Of a stretch of DNA of 64,000 nucleotides, positions 40,053 through 48,422 are shown piece after piece (position 1 is the first letter of the stretch; each line of letters opens with the position of its first letter). The stretch lies in NCBI GenBank assembly GCA_001298545.1, contig LJCX01000025.1, positions 1-64,000 of the forward strand. The letters run 5' to 3'. The notes beneath the pieces are model-generated. The model was given only the letters and a program-made list of their open reading frames with translations, was not told where the DNA came from and made no database searches. The position numbers were made by a program, and so were the translations under genes. Source of the DNA: Actinobacteria bacterium OV320. Lineage in GTDB: Bacteria; Actinomycetota; Actinomycetes; Streptomycetales; Streptomycetaceae.

Positions 40053-40631
40053 ATGCCAGACAGCAAGCCCCCCGGCTCCCCCCGCCGCTCCGACACCACC
40101 CGCACCGCCATCCTCGACGCCGCCCGCGAGCGGTTCGCCGCCGACGGCTACGAGCGGGCGACCATCCGCGCCATCGCGCGGGACGCGAGCATCGACCCGT
40201 CGATGGTGATGCGCTACTACGGCAGCAAGGAGGGTCTCTTCGCGGCGGCCGTCGCCGTCGACCTGAAGCTGCCCGACCTCACCGCGCTTCCCCGCGAGGA
40301 GATCGGCCGGGCTCTCGTGACCCACTTCCTCGACATGTGGGAGGAGAACGAGGTGCTCACCGCGCTGCTCCGGGTCGGCGTGACCAACGAGGCCGGGGCC
40401 GAGCGGATGCAGGGCATCTTCCGCGACCAGCTCCTGCCGGTGGCCCGTACGGTCTGCCCCGACCCCGAGCAGGTCCCGGCCCGGGCGGCGCTCTGCTCGA
40501 CCCAGCTGCTCGGGCTCGCGCTCACCCGCTACGTCCTGCGCTTCCCGCCGGTCGTGACGCTGCCCCGGGAGGAGGCCGTTGCGTGGCTGGCGCCCACGGT
40601 GCAGCGGTATCTGACGGCACCCCACCCCTAG
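40053..40631 (+). CDS. TetR-family transcriptional regulator
   Basis: Repressor-type regulator of 192 residues. The N-terminal helix-turn-helix includes RTAILDAARERFAADGYERA and the recognition region ARDASIDPSMVMRYYGSKEG. The ligand domain begins LPDLTALPREEIGRAL and fits the TetR_C subgroup with a conserved WEENEVLTALLR helix. ATG 40053 directly follows the last operator copy, leaving almost no 5' leader, so the message may be leaderless and the repressor would block its own start. It presumably controls itself and the flavin monooxygenase. Confidence 0.92.
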   Translation: MPDSKPPGSPRRSDTTRTAILDAARERFAADGYERATIRAIARDASIDPSMVMRYYGSKEGLFAAAVAVDLKLPDLTALPREEIGRALVTHFLDMWEENEVLTALLRVGVTNEAGAERMQGIFRDQLLPVARTVCPDPEQVPARAALCSTQLLGLALTRYVLRFPPVVTLPREEAVAWLAPTVQRYLTAPHP

Positions 40632-40696
40632 GTCCCGGACGGGTCCACGTCCCGGCCTGGCGGGCCGGGCGAGGCGGGTGGGACCCGCAAACGCGT

Positions 40697-40757
40697 CGAG
40701 GGCGCCGACTTCCTCCGCGTACGGCATGCGCGTACGTGGAGGAAGTCGACGCCCTCG
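40697..40757. terminator. Long bidirectional hairpin after tetR
   Basis: Two 27-base arms (40697-40723 and 40731-40757) pair with two mismatches around GCATGCG. It lies between convergent genes. Confidence 0.88.
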
Positions 40758-40773
40758 GGCCCGGATCCGGGCC
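40758..40773. repeat. Perfect 16-bp palindrome
   Basis: GGCCCGGA/TCCGGGCC directly follows the long hairpin. It may contribute to termination. Confidence 0.6.
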
Positions 40774-40794
40774 GAAAATCAGGGGGCCTGCGAG

Positions 40795-41076
40795 CTAGGC
40801 CTTGGCCTTCGCCCGGCCCTTGACGGTGATGTTGGAGCTGGTGGTGTCGCCCCTGTCCTTCGACTTGTCCAGGACCCACACCAGGCCGGCGATCAGCCCG
40901 AACAGCGCGAGGGGGGCCACCACATAGAGGCCCAGCGTCTCGCCGACGCTCAGACCCGGGCCGGGGTCGTCACCGTCGTCGCGGGTCAGCGCGAGCGCGG
41001 GGGACGACATGAGCAGCATCATCAGCGTCGTACCGGCAGCCAGGGCGCCGGCGCGCAGGGCGTTCTTCTTGTCCAC
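40795..41076 (-). CDS. Small membrane protein, two hydrophobic segments
   Basis: Hypothetical protein of 93 residues. A possible signal peptide or first helix (about 8-31, ending SSPALA) is followed by a short acidic stretch DDGDDPGPG, a second helix (about 48-68) and a basic tail ending KGRAKAKA. GTG 41076 is chosen because MDKKNAL is a natural beginning; a longer frame upstream is Arg/Pro-rich. It lies downstream of the malQ gene on the same strand with 196 bases between. No function is evident. Confidence 0.7.
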   Translation of the reverse strand: MDKKNALRAGALAAGTTLMMLLMSSPALALTRDDGDDPGPGLSVGETLGLYVVAPLALFGLIAGLVWVLDKSKDRGDTTSSNITVKGRAKAKA

Positions 41077-41149
41077 GGTGCCCAAGTTAGCGAACGGTGT
41101 CGGGGAGCGCGCGCCCGGGGTGCCGTATGAGGCGCGGGGGGCTCGCACG

Positions 41150-41272
41150 ACACCCCGCGGGACCGTCGCCGTCGCACCCCGCGGGACTGCCGCCGTCGCA
41201 CCCCGTCGCGGCTCAAGATCCCCCTCCTGTACCTGCCCAGGCTCCCGCCCAGGCGTCCGCCCAGGCTCCCGC
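41150..41272. repeat. Repeats downstream of malQ
   Basis: At 41150-41215 GTCGCACCCCGCGGGAC recurs three times with variation. At 41235-41272 CAGGCTCCCGCC-like units recur and continue into the malQ 3' end, where they encode Ala-Gln-Ala-Ser. Confidence 0.75.
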
Positions 41273-43417
41273 TCAGGCTTCCGCAGACGCTCGAGGAGAG
41301 GCTTGGGCAGAGGCTTGGGCCGTGGGGCCGCTGCCGGCCGGGTCGTGGTCGTGCTCCTCCCTCAGCACCTCGATCAGCGCCCGCAGCCTCGGCGAGGCCG
41401 CCAACTCCTCCAGGGTCAGCGGGCGGCCCGTCGCGTCCGCGATCGGCAGCCGCCAGTTCGGATACTGGTCCCAGGTGCCGGGGAGGTTCTGCGGGCGGCG
41501 GTCGCCGACGCCGTCCGGGAGCCAGACGCCGATCATGCGGGCGGGGGTGCGCAGCAGGAAGCGGTGGACGGCCTGGACCTCGGCCTCCTCGGAGGAGCGG
41601 TCACTGCCGCCGCCGGTGCCGGCCAGCAGACCGAGGCGGGTGAGCAGGCCCAGCCACTCCGCCGCGTCGTTGGCCGCCTCGGCGCGCTCCTCCTCCACGG
41701 GCCGGGTCAACAGGCCGAGCCGGTCCCGGAGTTCGACGTGCTCGCCGGTGAGCCGGGCGGCGGTGGACGGCAGGTCGTGCGTGGTGGCGGTGGCCAGACA
41801 GTCGTCGCGCCAGCGGTCGGGCGACAGGGGGCGCCCGTCGCCGTCCCAGTCCCGTTCGAACCACAGCACGGAGGTACCCAGCACCCCCCGTTCACGCAGC
41901 GTCTCGCGCACGCCCGGCTCGACGGTGCCGAGGTCCTCGCCGATCACCACCGAACCGGCCAGGGAGGCCTCCAGGACCAGGACGGCGAGCATGGCCTCGG
42001 CGTCGTAGCGGACGTAGGCGCCCTCGGTCGGCGGCTCGCCCTGCGGGACCCACCAGAGGCGGAACAGGCCCATGACGTGGTCGATGCGCAGGGCGCCCGC
42101 GTACCGGAAGAGGGCCTTGAGGAGCCGCCGGTAGGGGGCGTAGCCGGAGGCGGCCAGCCGGTCCGGGCGCCAGGGCGGCAGGCCCCAGTCCTGGCCGCGC
42201 GCGTTGAAGGCGTCCGGCGGTGCGCCCACCGACATGCCGGCGGCGAAGTACTCCTGCTGCGCCCACGCGTCGGCGCCCTCGGGGTGCACGCCGACCGCCA
42301 GGTCGTGAACGATCCCGACCGGCATGCCCGCCTCGCGGGCGGCGCGCTGGGCGGCGGTGAGCTGGGCGTCGGTGAGCCAGGCGAGGCGGGAGTGGAAGTC
42401 GACGCGGTCCATCAACTCGCCGCGGGCGCGGGTGGTCTCGGCGGAGCGCGGGTCCCGCAGTCCGGCCGGCCAGCGCCGCCACTGCGACCCGTGCACCTCG
42501 GCGAGCGCGCACCAGGTGGCGTGGTCCTCCAGGGCCTGGCCCTGCTCGGCGAGGAAGTCGCAGTAGGCGGCGCGCCGGCCGGGTCCGAGCGGCACCCGGG
42601 CGACCAGCTCCAGCGCCTCCCGCTTCAGCTCCCACACGGCGTCCCGGTCGATCAACTCGCCCTTCTCCAGGACGGCTTCGCGCAGTCGTCCGGCGCGGTC
42701 GAGCAACGCGGCCCGCGGATCATCGTCGTCCCGGACGTACGCGAACTCGGGGACGTCCTCGACCCGCAGATGCACCGGGTCCGGAAAGCGGCGCGAGGAG
42801 GGCCGGTACGGGGAGGGATCGGTCGGGGTGCCGGGCACGGCCGCGTGCAAGGGGTTGACCTGCACGAACCCGGCGCCGAGCGCCCGCCCCGCCCAGGAGG
42901 TCAGCTCGCCCAGGTCACCGAGGTCGCCCATGCCCCAGGAGCGCCGGGAGAGCAGGGAGTACAGCTGGACGAGGAGGCCGTACGAGCGCCCCGCGGGCGT
43001 GGGCAGACGGGGCGGGGCGACGACGAGATGGGCGCGGCCGGTCCGCCCGTCGGGTGCGGTGACCGTCAGCCGGTGCACCCCGAGCGGGAGGTGCTCGACG
43101 GAGTCGCGGCTCTCGCCCTGCTCGGTCTCCACCCGCAGGGCGGTTCCCTCGGGGAGGGCGGCGAGCGCTTCGCAGGGGCTTCCGCGCCAGCACACCACCG
43201 TCGGCGGCAGCAGCCGCTCGCGCAGCTCCCGTTCCCGGGCGGCGAGCGCGGTCCGTACGGCCTTCGGGGTGCCCGCGTCGACGCCGAGGGCGGCCAGGGC
43301 GCGGGTGACGGCACCGGCCGAGGCCGTCACCGTGCGGTCCGGGGAGGGCTGGTAGGAGGTGGCGACGCCGTGCAGCGCGGCGAGCCGGGCGAGCTCCTCT
43401 CCGGGGGGCGCGGTCAT
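41273..43417 (-). CDS. malQ: 4-alpha-glucanotransferase (amylomaltase), GH77
   Basis: Cytoplasmic disproportionating enzyme of 714 residues acting on maltodextrins and glycogen. A family-specific N-terminal region (about 1-160) precedes the GH77 barrel. Visible signatures are SWGMGDLGDL, the nucleophile region RIDHVMGLFRLWW, and the acid/base segment VVIGEDLGTVEPGVR. Near the C-terminus come TTHDLPS and DQYPNWRLP. The last residues are an Ala-Ser-Gln repeat tail caused by repeats in the DNA. The ATG 43417 directly follows the TAG of the small upstream ORF, so translation of the two is probably coupled. Confidence 0.93.
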   Translation of the reverse strand: MTAPPGEELARLAALHGVATSYQPSPDRTVTASAGAVTRALAALGVDAGTPKAVRTALAARERELRERLLPPTVVCWRGSPCEALAALPEGTALRVETEQGESRDSVEHLPLGVHRLTVTAPDGRTGRAHLVVAPPRLPTPAGRSYGLLVQLYSLLSRRSWGMGDLGDLGELTSWAGRALGAGFVQVNPLHAAVPGTPTDPSPYRPSSRRFPDPVHLRVEDVPEFAYVRDDDDPRAALLDRAGRLREAVLEKGELIDRDAVWELKREALELVARVPLGPGRRAAYCDFLAEQGQALEDHATWCALAEVHGSQWRRWPAGLRDPRSAETTRARGELMDRVDFHSRLAWLTDAQLTAAQRAAREAGMPVGIVHDLAVGVHPEGADAWAQQEYFAAGMSVGAPPDAFNARGQDWGLPPWRPDRLAASGYAPYRRLLKALFRYAGALRIDHVMGLFRLWWVPQGEPPTEGAYVRYDAEAMLAVLVLEASLAGSVVIGEDLGTVEPGVRETLRERGVLGTSVLWFERDWDGDGRPLSPDRWRDDCLATATTHDLPSTAARLTGEHVELRDRLGLLTRPVEEERAEAANDAAEWLGLLTRLGLLAGTGGGSDRSSEEAEVQAVHRFLLRTPARMIGVWLPDGVGDRRPQNLPGTWDQYPNWRLPIADATGRPLTLEELAASPRLRALIEVLREEHDHDPAGSGPTAQASAQASPRASAEA

Positions 43418-43624
43418 CTAGGGCCTCGTGGAGTCGGAGTCCGTGACGGCGAGCGGCGGCTCGCTGGTCAGGGGCTCGGCGTCGGGCAGCGGAGGTTCGC
43501 TGGTCAGCGGGGGTTCGGCAGAGGTCCCCTCGGCGCTGAAGGCGCCGAGACACGGGTCCTCGAACTCGACGGGGGTGGCGGCGGACGGCTCCGCCAGGCG
43601 TTTGGAGCGGGCCGGTGCGATCAC
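43418..43624 (-). CDS. Small acidic protein upstream of malQ
   Basis: Protein of 68 residues, Pro/Glu/Ala-rich, with the internal repeats Pro-Leu-Thr-Ser-Glu-Pro-Pro-Leu and one cysteine in FEDPCLGAFSAEG. Its TAG stop is followed without a gap by the malQ ATG, so it is either a genuine small gene or a translated leader. ATG 43624 has GAGG upstream. I do not recognise it. A region with FEDPCLGAF looks more conserved-like than the repetitive tail, but I cannot test this. Confidence 0.55.
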   Translation of the reverse strand: MIAPARSKRLAEPSAATPVEFEDPCLGAFSAEGTSAEPPLTSEPPLPDAEPLTSEPPLAVTDSDSTRP

Positions 43625-43972
43625 GGTGGCCTCCTCATCAGTACGGCATCGGATACCCCAGCCCTACCCAGCGGACGCGGGGACAGACGTCCTCACGTCA
43701 TTACACGCCGCCGCCCCCTCCCGCGGCCCGCGCCGACACGGCGGACCGGCACGCCGGAACGACGACGCCCGACCGCGCACGACGAACGAGCCCGCCCCGC
43801 GCACGACGAACGAACCCCGCCCCGCGGGAGCCGACCTCACCTCCTCCAGCCCCCAGCCCTCCTCCGACGGCCCTCCGACGGTCCTCCCACGGCCCTCCGA
43901 CTGCCCTCCGACCGCATTCAGACGGCCCTCCGATCGCCCTCAGGCCGCCCTCAGACCGCCCCCAGGCCGCTC
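43625..43972. other. Intergenic region with CCCTCCGAC repeats
   Basis: This 348-base gap between the small malQ-upstream gene and the Imm-5-like gene shows no convincing gene. Its right half (about 43850-43965) is a degenerate array of GGCCCTCCGACG-like units, about ten copies. The left half holds CGCGCACGACGAACGAG twice and may include the malQ promoter. Confidence 0.7.
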
Positions 43973-44608
43973 TCAAGCGCGCAGAGCGGCGTCGAGATCG
44001 CGTATGAGCTCTCCCACGCGTCCGCCTCCGGGAGGTGCGGCCGGCAGCCGGCCGAGCACCGCGGCGACCGCCGCCGGCGCGTGACGACACGCCCAGTCCA
44101 GGGTCCCCGCACCGGCAGTGGGGCTCCTCCCCGCGGCAGGGTCCTCCCCCACGGCGACGGGCCGGGCCTCTCCCGCCGCCGAGTCCCCCGCCGCCAGCTC
44201 CTCCGCTCGCGCCGCGTGTGCCGCCGCACCGAGCACGTGCTTCACCTGATGCGCGTTCGCCAGGGGATGCAGATACGCGGCGGCGGCCGCATGACTCGCC
44301 GCTCGTGCCGCGTCGGCCGCGGCAGGTGAAGCAGGTGAAGCAGGTGAGGCAGGTGAGGCGGCTGAAGCAGGTGCGGCGGCGTCCTGGGCCGCCCGGTACG
44401 CCGCCCACGCGCTCTGCCGCAGGGCGCCCGTGCGCCGGCCGCCCCCGGCGAAGGCCTCCGCCGCCTCGACGGCCTCGCGAGGGCGCGGGTCCGCGGGAAG
44501 GCTCTGCTCGAACAGCGGCAGCGTTCTGCGTGCGCAGCGGGCCGCGTAGCCCGCGATCTCCCGCAGTTCGTGTTCGCTCAGCTCGATCTTGTCCGACTCG
44601 GTGGGCAC
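43973..44608 (-). CDS. Imm-5-like putative immunity protein
   Basis: Protein of 211 residues, rich in alanine and helix. LSEHELREIAGYAARCARRT, LPLFEQSLPADPRPREAVEA and the downstream RTGALRQSAWAAYRAAQDAA and AAYLHPLANAHQVKHVLGAA fit my recollection of the Imm-5 immunity family found with polymorphic toxins. No toxin gene is next to it, so it may be an orphan or serve a different role in streptomycetes. A 9-bp repeat (44321-44372) encodes Ala-Ser-Pro units in the middle. ATG 44608. The C-terminal quarter after ARAEELAAGD is low complexity and then a helical domain with WACRHAPAAVAAVL. Confidence 0.65.
   Translation of the reverse strand: MPTESDKIELSEHELREIAGYAARCARRTLPLFEQSLPADPRPREAVEAAEAFAGGGRRTGALRQSAWAAYRAAQDAAAPASAASPASPASPASPAAADAARAASHAAAAAYLHPLANAHQVKHVLGAAAHAARAEELAAGDSAAGEARPVAVGEDPAAGRSPTAGAGTLDWACRHAPAAVAAVLGRLPAAPPGGGRVGELIRDLDAALRA
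44321..44372. repeat. 9-bp coding repeat in the Imm-5-like gene
   Basis: GCAGGTGAA/GCAGGTGAG units repeat about five times on the plus strand and encode Ala-Ser-Pro triplets on the minus strand. Confidence 0.8.
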
Positions 44609-44806
44609 GGCTCCATCCTGCCGCCGCCCGGACCCCGCCCACCAGACCGGTACCCACCGGACCAGCCCGTCAAGGCCGCGTACGCCACGAGCGACGACGA
44701 TGCGGCTCCGGGGGCACAGGGGACCCCGGAGCCGGTCGCGCCCGGCTCGGAGGCCGTGGTGACGCGGTGCGAAGACGCGGGCGACGCAATACGAAGACCC
44801 GGATCG

Positions 44807-45343
44807 TCAGGCGGAGATGCCGTCGATCCGGGCCAGAGCGTCGTCGGCGCCGTACGGCTGCAAGTAGGGCAGCCAGCGCGGGTCCCTATGCCCGGTGCCG
44901 ATGATGCGCCAGGCGAGTCCGGAAGGTGGAGCGGGTTTGTGGCGCAGCCGCCAGCCGATCTCGACGAGGTGCCGGTCGGCCTTGGTGTGGTTGCAGCGAC
45001 GGCAGGACGCCACGACGTTGTCCCACACGTGCTTGCCCCCGCGACTGCGCGGGATGACGTGGTCGACGCTGGTTGCGACGCCACCGCAGTACATGCACCG
45101 GCCCCCGTCCCGGGCGAAGAGCGCCCGGCGGGTCAGAGGAACGGGCCCCCGATAGGGAACCCGGACGAATCGCTTGAGCCGGACCACGCTGGGTGCGGGG
45201 ACTGTGACGGTCGCGCTGTGCAGGAAGGCGCCGGATTCCTCGAGGGAGATCGCCTTGTTCTCCAGGACGAGGACGAGCGCGCGGCGGAGCGGTACGACGC
45301 CGAGCGGCTCGTACGACGCGTTGAGGACCAGGACATGCGGCAC
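44807..45343 (-). CDS. HNH endonuclease family protein
   Basis: Protein of 178 residues found almost unchanged across actinobacteria as I remember it. The N-terminal PHVLVLNASYEPLGVVPL and RALVLVLENKA precede an HNH core with zinc cysteines CMYC and CRRC around DHVIPRSRGGKHVWDN. This is the McrA-like HNH fold; cleavage of DNA is possible but unproven for this group. GTG 45343 has a perfect AAGGAGG six to seven bases upstream. It is divergent from the MscS-like channel across a 324-base region. Confidence 0.9.
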   Translation of the reverse strand: MPHVLVLNASYEPLGVVPLRRALVLVLENKAISLEESGAFLHSATVTVPAPSVVRLKRFVRVPYRGPVPLTRRALFARDGGRCMYCGGVATSVDHVIPRSRGGKHVWDNVVASCRRCNHTKADRHLVEIGWRLRHKPAPPSGLAWRIIGTGHRDPRWLPYLQPYGADDALARIDGISA

Positions 45344-45667
45344 GGATGCCTCCTTGGGCGTCGGCGGCGCGTGGCTCGCGCCGGGACGATCTGTGGTCAG
45401 TCTCCCCTCTTGCCTGGTGACCGCGCCACCATGTGCCGGTAACGGGCTGGGAGTGTTTTCGACCACACCCTGTTGTCTCCCCAGGATCATGGCCGGTTCA
45501 AGCGCAGGTGAGGACCGTCTCTCCTTCACGGAACGCGCCGGACCACACACAATGCCCCGTTAGTGTGGTGGTTCTGCCCGTCCGGTGACCTTTCCGTGAC
45601 CTCGCAGCGCGTGTCGCCCTTGACCGCCGCGCCGAATGGAGCAGTGCAGCACCTGGAGGTACCTGCC
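45344..45667. other. Divergent region HNH / MscS
   Basis: This 324-base gap holds both promoters. An inverted repeat ACCACACA...TGTGGTGGT lies at about 45541-45574. An in-frame extension of the MscS gene starts at 45563 but lacks a ribosome-binding site. Nothing else is gene-like. Confidence 0.6.
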
Positions 45668-46771
45668 GTGTCCTTGCCCGCCGCCCTACCGGCCGCCGAC
45701 GTGTCACCGTCGCCGACTCCCTCGCAGTCGCCGACCGCGGTGACCGTGCCGTCCCTCCAGGACGCCCAGGAGAGCGCGACGAACGCGGCCAGCTGGGTCG
45801 AGCAGAACTGGTCGACCTGGCTGGCGATCGGTCTGCGCGTCCTGCTGATCCTGGTGATCGCGGTGGTGCTGAGAGTGGTGGTGCAGCGGGCGATCACCAA
45901 GCTGATCGACCGGATGAACCGCACCGTCTCCTCGGTCGACGGCACGGCGTTGGGCGGGCTGCTGGTCAACAACGAGCGGCGGCGTCAGCGCTCGCAGGCG
46001 ATCGGCTCGGTGCTGCGTTCGGTGGCGAGTTTCGTGATCCTCGGCACGGCCGCCCTGATGGTGCTGGGCACCTTCGAGATCAATCTGGCCCCGTTGCTGG
46101 CCTCCGCCGGTGTCGCGGGCGTGGCGATCGGTTTCGGCGCGCGCAACCTGGTCACGGACTTCCTCTCCGGTGTGTTCATGATCCTGGAGGACCAGTACGG
46201 CGTCGGCGACCAGATCGACGCGGGCGTGGCGACGGGCGAGGTCATCGAGGTGGGGCTGCGCGTGACGAAGCTGCGCGGTGCCAACGGTGAGATCTGGTAC
46301 GTGCGCAACGGCGAGGTCAAGCGGATCGGCAACCTCTCGCAGGGCTGGGCGACGGCCGGCGTCGACGTGACCGTCAAGGCGTCCGAGGACCTCGACCTGG
46401 TCAAGGCCACCCTGGACGAGGTCGCCGAGAAGATGAGCAAGGAAGAGCCCTGGAACGAGCTCCTGTGGAGCCCGATCGAGGTGCTCGGCCTGGACAGCGT
46501 CCTGCTCGACTCGATGGTCGTCCGCGTCTCCGCGAAGACGATGCCCGGCAAGGCCCTGGCCGTCGAGCGGGAGCTGCGCTGGCGCGTCAAGCGTGCCTTC
46601 GACGCGGCCGACATCCGCATCGTGGGCGGCGCGACCGCCCCGGTCACGGAGGACCCGGCCGACCCGACGGCCTCGGTCGCGGCCCCGTCGGTGTACTCCA
46701 ACGCGGACTCGCCCCAGTCGGCGGCGGCGACACCGATCGCACAGCCCCGGCCGGTGACCCCGGCGAAGTAG
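45668..46771 (+). CDS. MscS-family mechanosensitive channel
   Basis: Small-conductance mechanosensitive channel-like protein of 367 residues. An extracytoplasmic Pro/Ser/Thr-rich head (1-30) is followed by three helices. The pore-lining TM3 shows SAGVAGVAIGFGARNLVTDFL, and the beta-domain has GDQIDAG and VEVGLRVTKLRG. The C-terminal alpha/beta domain ends near residue 320, followed by a flexible Ala/Pro/Ser tail. It releases solutes on hypo-osmotic shock. GTG 45668 is chosen for the GGAGGT eight bases upstream. It is monocistronic with a perfect terminator. Confidence 0.9.
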   Translation: MSLPAALPAADVSPSPTPSQSPTAVTVPSLQDAQESATNAASWVEQNWSTWLAIGLRVLLILVIAVVLRVVVQRAITKLIDRMNRTVSSVDGTALGGLLVNNERRRQRSQAIGSVLRSVASFVILGTAALMVLGTFEINLAPLLASAGVAGVAIGFGARNLVTDFLSGVFMILEDQYGVGDQIDAGVATGEVIEVGLRVTKLRGANGEIWYVRNGEVKRIGNLSQGWATAGVDVTVKASEDLDLVKATLDEVAEKMSKEEPWNELLWSPIEVLGLDSVLLDSMVVRVSAKTMPGKALAVERELRWRVKRAFDAADIRIVGGATAPVTEDPADPTASVAAPSVYSNADSPQSAAATPIAQPRPVTPAK

Positions 46772-46780
46772 CCCGCTTGT

Positions 46781-46820
46781 CGGAAGGCCGCACCCGGAGA
46801 GATCCGGGTGCGGCCTTCCG
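46781..46820 (+). terminator. Terminator of the MscS gene
   Basis: Perfect 18-base arms (46781-46798 and 46803-46820) with a GAGA loop. Confidence 0.9.
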
Positions 46821-46906
46821 GCGTCCACCGGACCCTGCCGACCTCCCGACGACCATTCCGGCGACCTTTCCGGCGACCTTTCCGGCGACCTTCCGACGAC
46901 CTTTGC

Positions 46907-46944
46907 GCCCCCGAAGTAACGACTCTGTTGCCTCGGGGGCGTTT
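46907..46944 (+). terminator. Second hairpin with T-run
   Basis: GCCCCCGA (46907-46914) pairs with TCGGGGGC (46933-46940) and is followed by GTTTT. Confidence 0.7.
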
Positions 46945-46999
46945 TCCCTTTCCCTCCTTGACGTCCCCTTCGTGACGGGTCTACGTTCCTGCCAGCCGA

Positions 47000-47014
47000 T
47001 AGGAAACTTTCCTA
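47000..47014. promoter_or_regulatory. Palindromic operator upstream of the csnR-like gene
   Basis: TAGGAAA-C-TTTCCTA is a perfect inverted repeat 74 bases before the ROK gene. It is of the same type as the palindrome I remember from chitosanase promoters bound by CsnR in streptomycetes. Confidence 0.7.
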
Positions 47015-47088
47015 ACAGTGACCGGATGTGGACTTGCGTCCGGCGTACTTGAGAAGCTGGGCAGTTCAGAAAGGCAGGTGTCGACCCC

Positions 47089-48300
47089 ATGGCAGGAATC
47101 GCCGGTACGCCGGGCACCCCGCGCGTCCTGCGCGCCATGAACGACCGCGCCGCCCTCGACCTCCTGCTGACGCACGGCCCCCTGTCCCGCACCCGCATCG
47201 GCAAGCTCACCGGCCTGTCGAAGCCCACCGCCTCACAGCTGCTGGCCCGGCTGGAGGCGGCGGGACTGGTGCTCGCGACCGGCACCACCGAGGGGCGCCC
47301 CGGCCCCAACGCCCAGCTGTACGAGGTCAATCCGGCCGCCGCGTACGCCGCGGGCCTCGATGTCACCCCCGAACGCGTCCTGGCCGCCGTCGCCGACGCC
47401 ACCGGCCGCACCGTGGGCACGTTCGAGGTGCCCACGCCCGGCCGGAAGACCGCCGACGCCGTCGTACGGCAGGTCACCGACGCCCTCGACGGCGCGGTGA
47501 AGGCCGCGGGCCTCACCCGGGACGAGGTGCGACGGCTGGTCGTCGCCACCCCCGGCGCCTTCGACCCCACCACCGGTCGTCTGCGCTACGCCTCCCACCT
47601 GCCCGGCTGGCACTCCCCCGCGCTGCTCGACGATCTCGCCGCGGCCCTGCCCATGCCGGTCGAGTACGAGAACGACGTCAACCTCGCCGCCGTCGCCGAG
47701 CAGCGCCTGGGCGCGGCACGCGGCCACGAGGACTTCGTCCTGCTGTGGAACGAGGGCGGTCTCGGCGCCGCCCTCGTCCTCGGCGGCCGGCTGCACCGCG
47801 GCTGGACCGGCGGCGCCGGCGAGGTCGGGTTCCTGCCGGTTCCGGGCGCACCCCTGGTCCGGCAGGTCACCAAGGCCAACAGCGGTGGCTTCCAGGAGCT
47901 GGCGGGCTCCCAGGCCGTCCCCCGGCTGGCCCGGGAGCTCGGCATCACCGACCTCCCGTCCGGACCGTACGCCGAGGCCGCCGCCGCGCTCGTCGGGCGG
48001 GCCGCCGCCGAGGACACCGCCCCGTACCGGCAGCTGCTCCAGACGTACGCGACCCGGCTCGCGACCGGTCTCGCCTCGCTGGTCTCCGTACTCGACCCCG
48101 AACTCGTCGTCCTCAGCGGCGCCTCCCTGACCGCCGGCGGCGAGGTGCTGCGCGCCCTCGTCCAGGACGAGCTGGAGGAACTGGCCGCGTCCCGGCCGAA
48201 GCTGGTCATGGGCGACGTCACCGAACGGCCCGTGCTGCGCGGCGCGCTGGAGAGCGCGCTGGCGGCCACCCGCGACGAGGTCTTCGACACCTCGCGCTAG
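47089..48300 (+). CDS. csnR: ROK-family repressor of the csn-like operon (CsnR-like)
   Basis: Regulator of 403 residues. The winged helix-turn-helix (about 15-75) contains RTRIGKLTGLSKPTASQLLARL. The ROK domain follows, with GRPGPNAQLYEVNP and a kinase-like fold in which the zinc CxCGxxGC motif is missing, so the zinc site is lost. It heads an operon with a sugar ABC importer, a GH4 glycosidase and a sugar kinase. In Streptomyces coelicolor, as I recall, the same order is the csnR-K operon for chitosan-derived glucosamine oligosaccharides. ATG 47089. The palindrome at 47000-47014 is the likely operator. The assignment is by gene order and family, not by a search. Confidence 0.8.
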   Translation: MAGIAGTPGTPRVLRAMNDRAALDLLLTHGPLSRTRIGKLTGLSKPTASQLLARLEAAGLVLATGTTEGRPGPNAQLYEVNPAAAYAAGLDVTPERVLAAVADATGRTVGTFEVPTPGRKTADAVVRQVTDALDGAVKAAGLTRDEVRRLVVATPGAFDPTTGRLRYASHLPGWHSPALLDDLAAALPMPVEYENDVNLAAVAEQRLGAARGHEDFVLLWNEGGLGAALVLGGRLHRGWTGGAGEVGFLPVPGAPLVRQVTKANSGGFQELAGSQAVPRLARELGITDLPSGPYAEAAAALVGRAAAEDTAPYRQLLQTYATRLATGLASLVSVLDPELVVLSGASLTAGGEVLRALVQDELEELAASRPKLVMGDVTERPVLRGALESALAATRDEVFDTSR

Positions 48301-48422
48301 CCGCACCACCGCCCCTCCCCCGGACCCGCACCTCACCCCGCTCCACCCAGCTCCACCCCGCTCCACCTCACCTCACCTCACCGCATTCCACTCACCCTGC
48401 CCTGTCCCTGGAAGGCTCCGCC
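48301..48422. repeat. Pyrimidine-rich repeats before the binding-protein gene
   Basis: CTCCACCCCG/CTCCACCTCA-like units cover about 48325-48395. This gives a C/T-only-like strand upstream of the second operon gene. Nothing in it looks coding. Confidence 0.65.

Larger units (their letters stand above)
46772..47088. other. Intergenic region MscS / csn-like regulator
   Basis: This 317-base gap holds the MscS terminator (46781-46820), four direct repeats of a 13-base unit containing GACCTTTCCGGC (about 46850-46902), a second hairpin with T-run (46907-46944) and the palindrome at 47000-47014. Confidence 0.8.

Noticed and set aside
41009..44329. 1106-codon plus-strand frame opposite malQ
   Set aside because: malQ on the other strand has intact GH77 motifs; the plus-strand product is low complexity.
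45563..45667. N-terminal extension of the MscS protein
   Set aside because: No ribosome-binding site at 45563, while GGAGGT stands at the right distance from GTG 45668.
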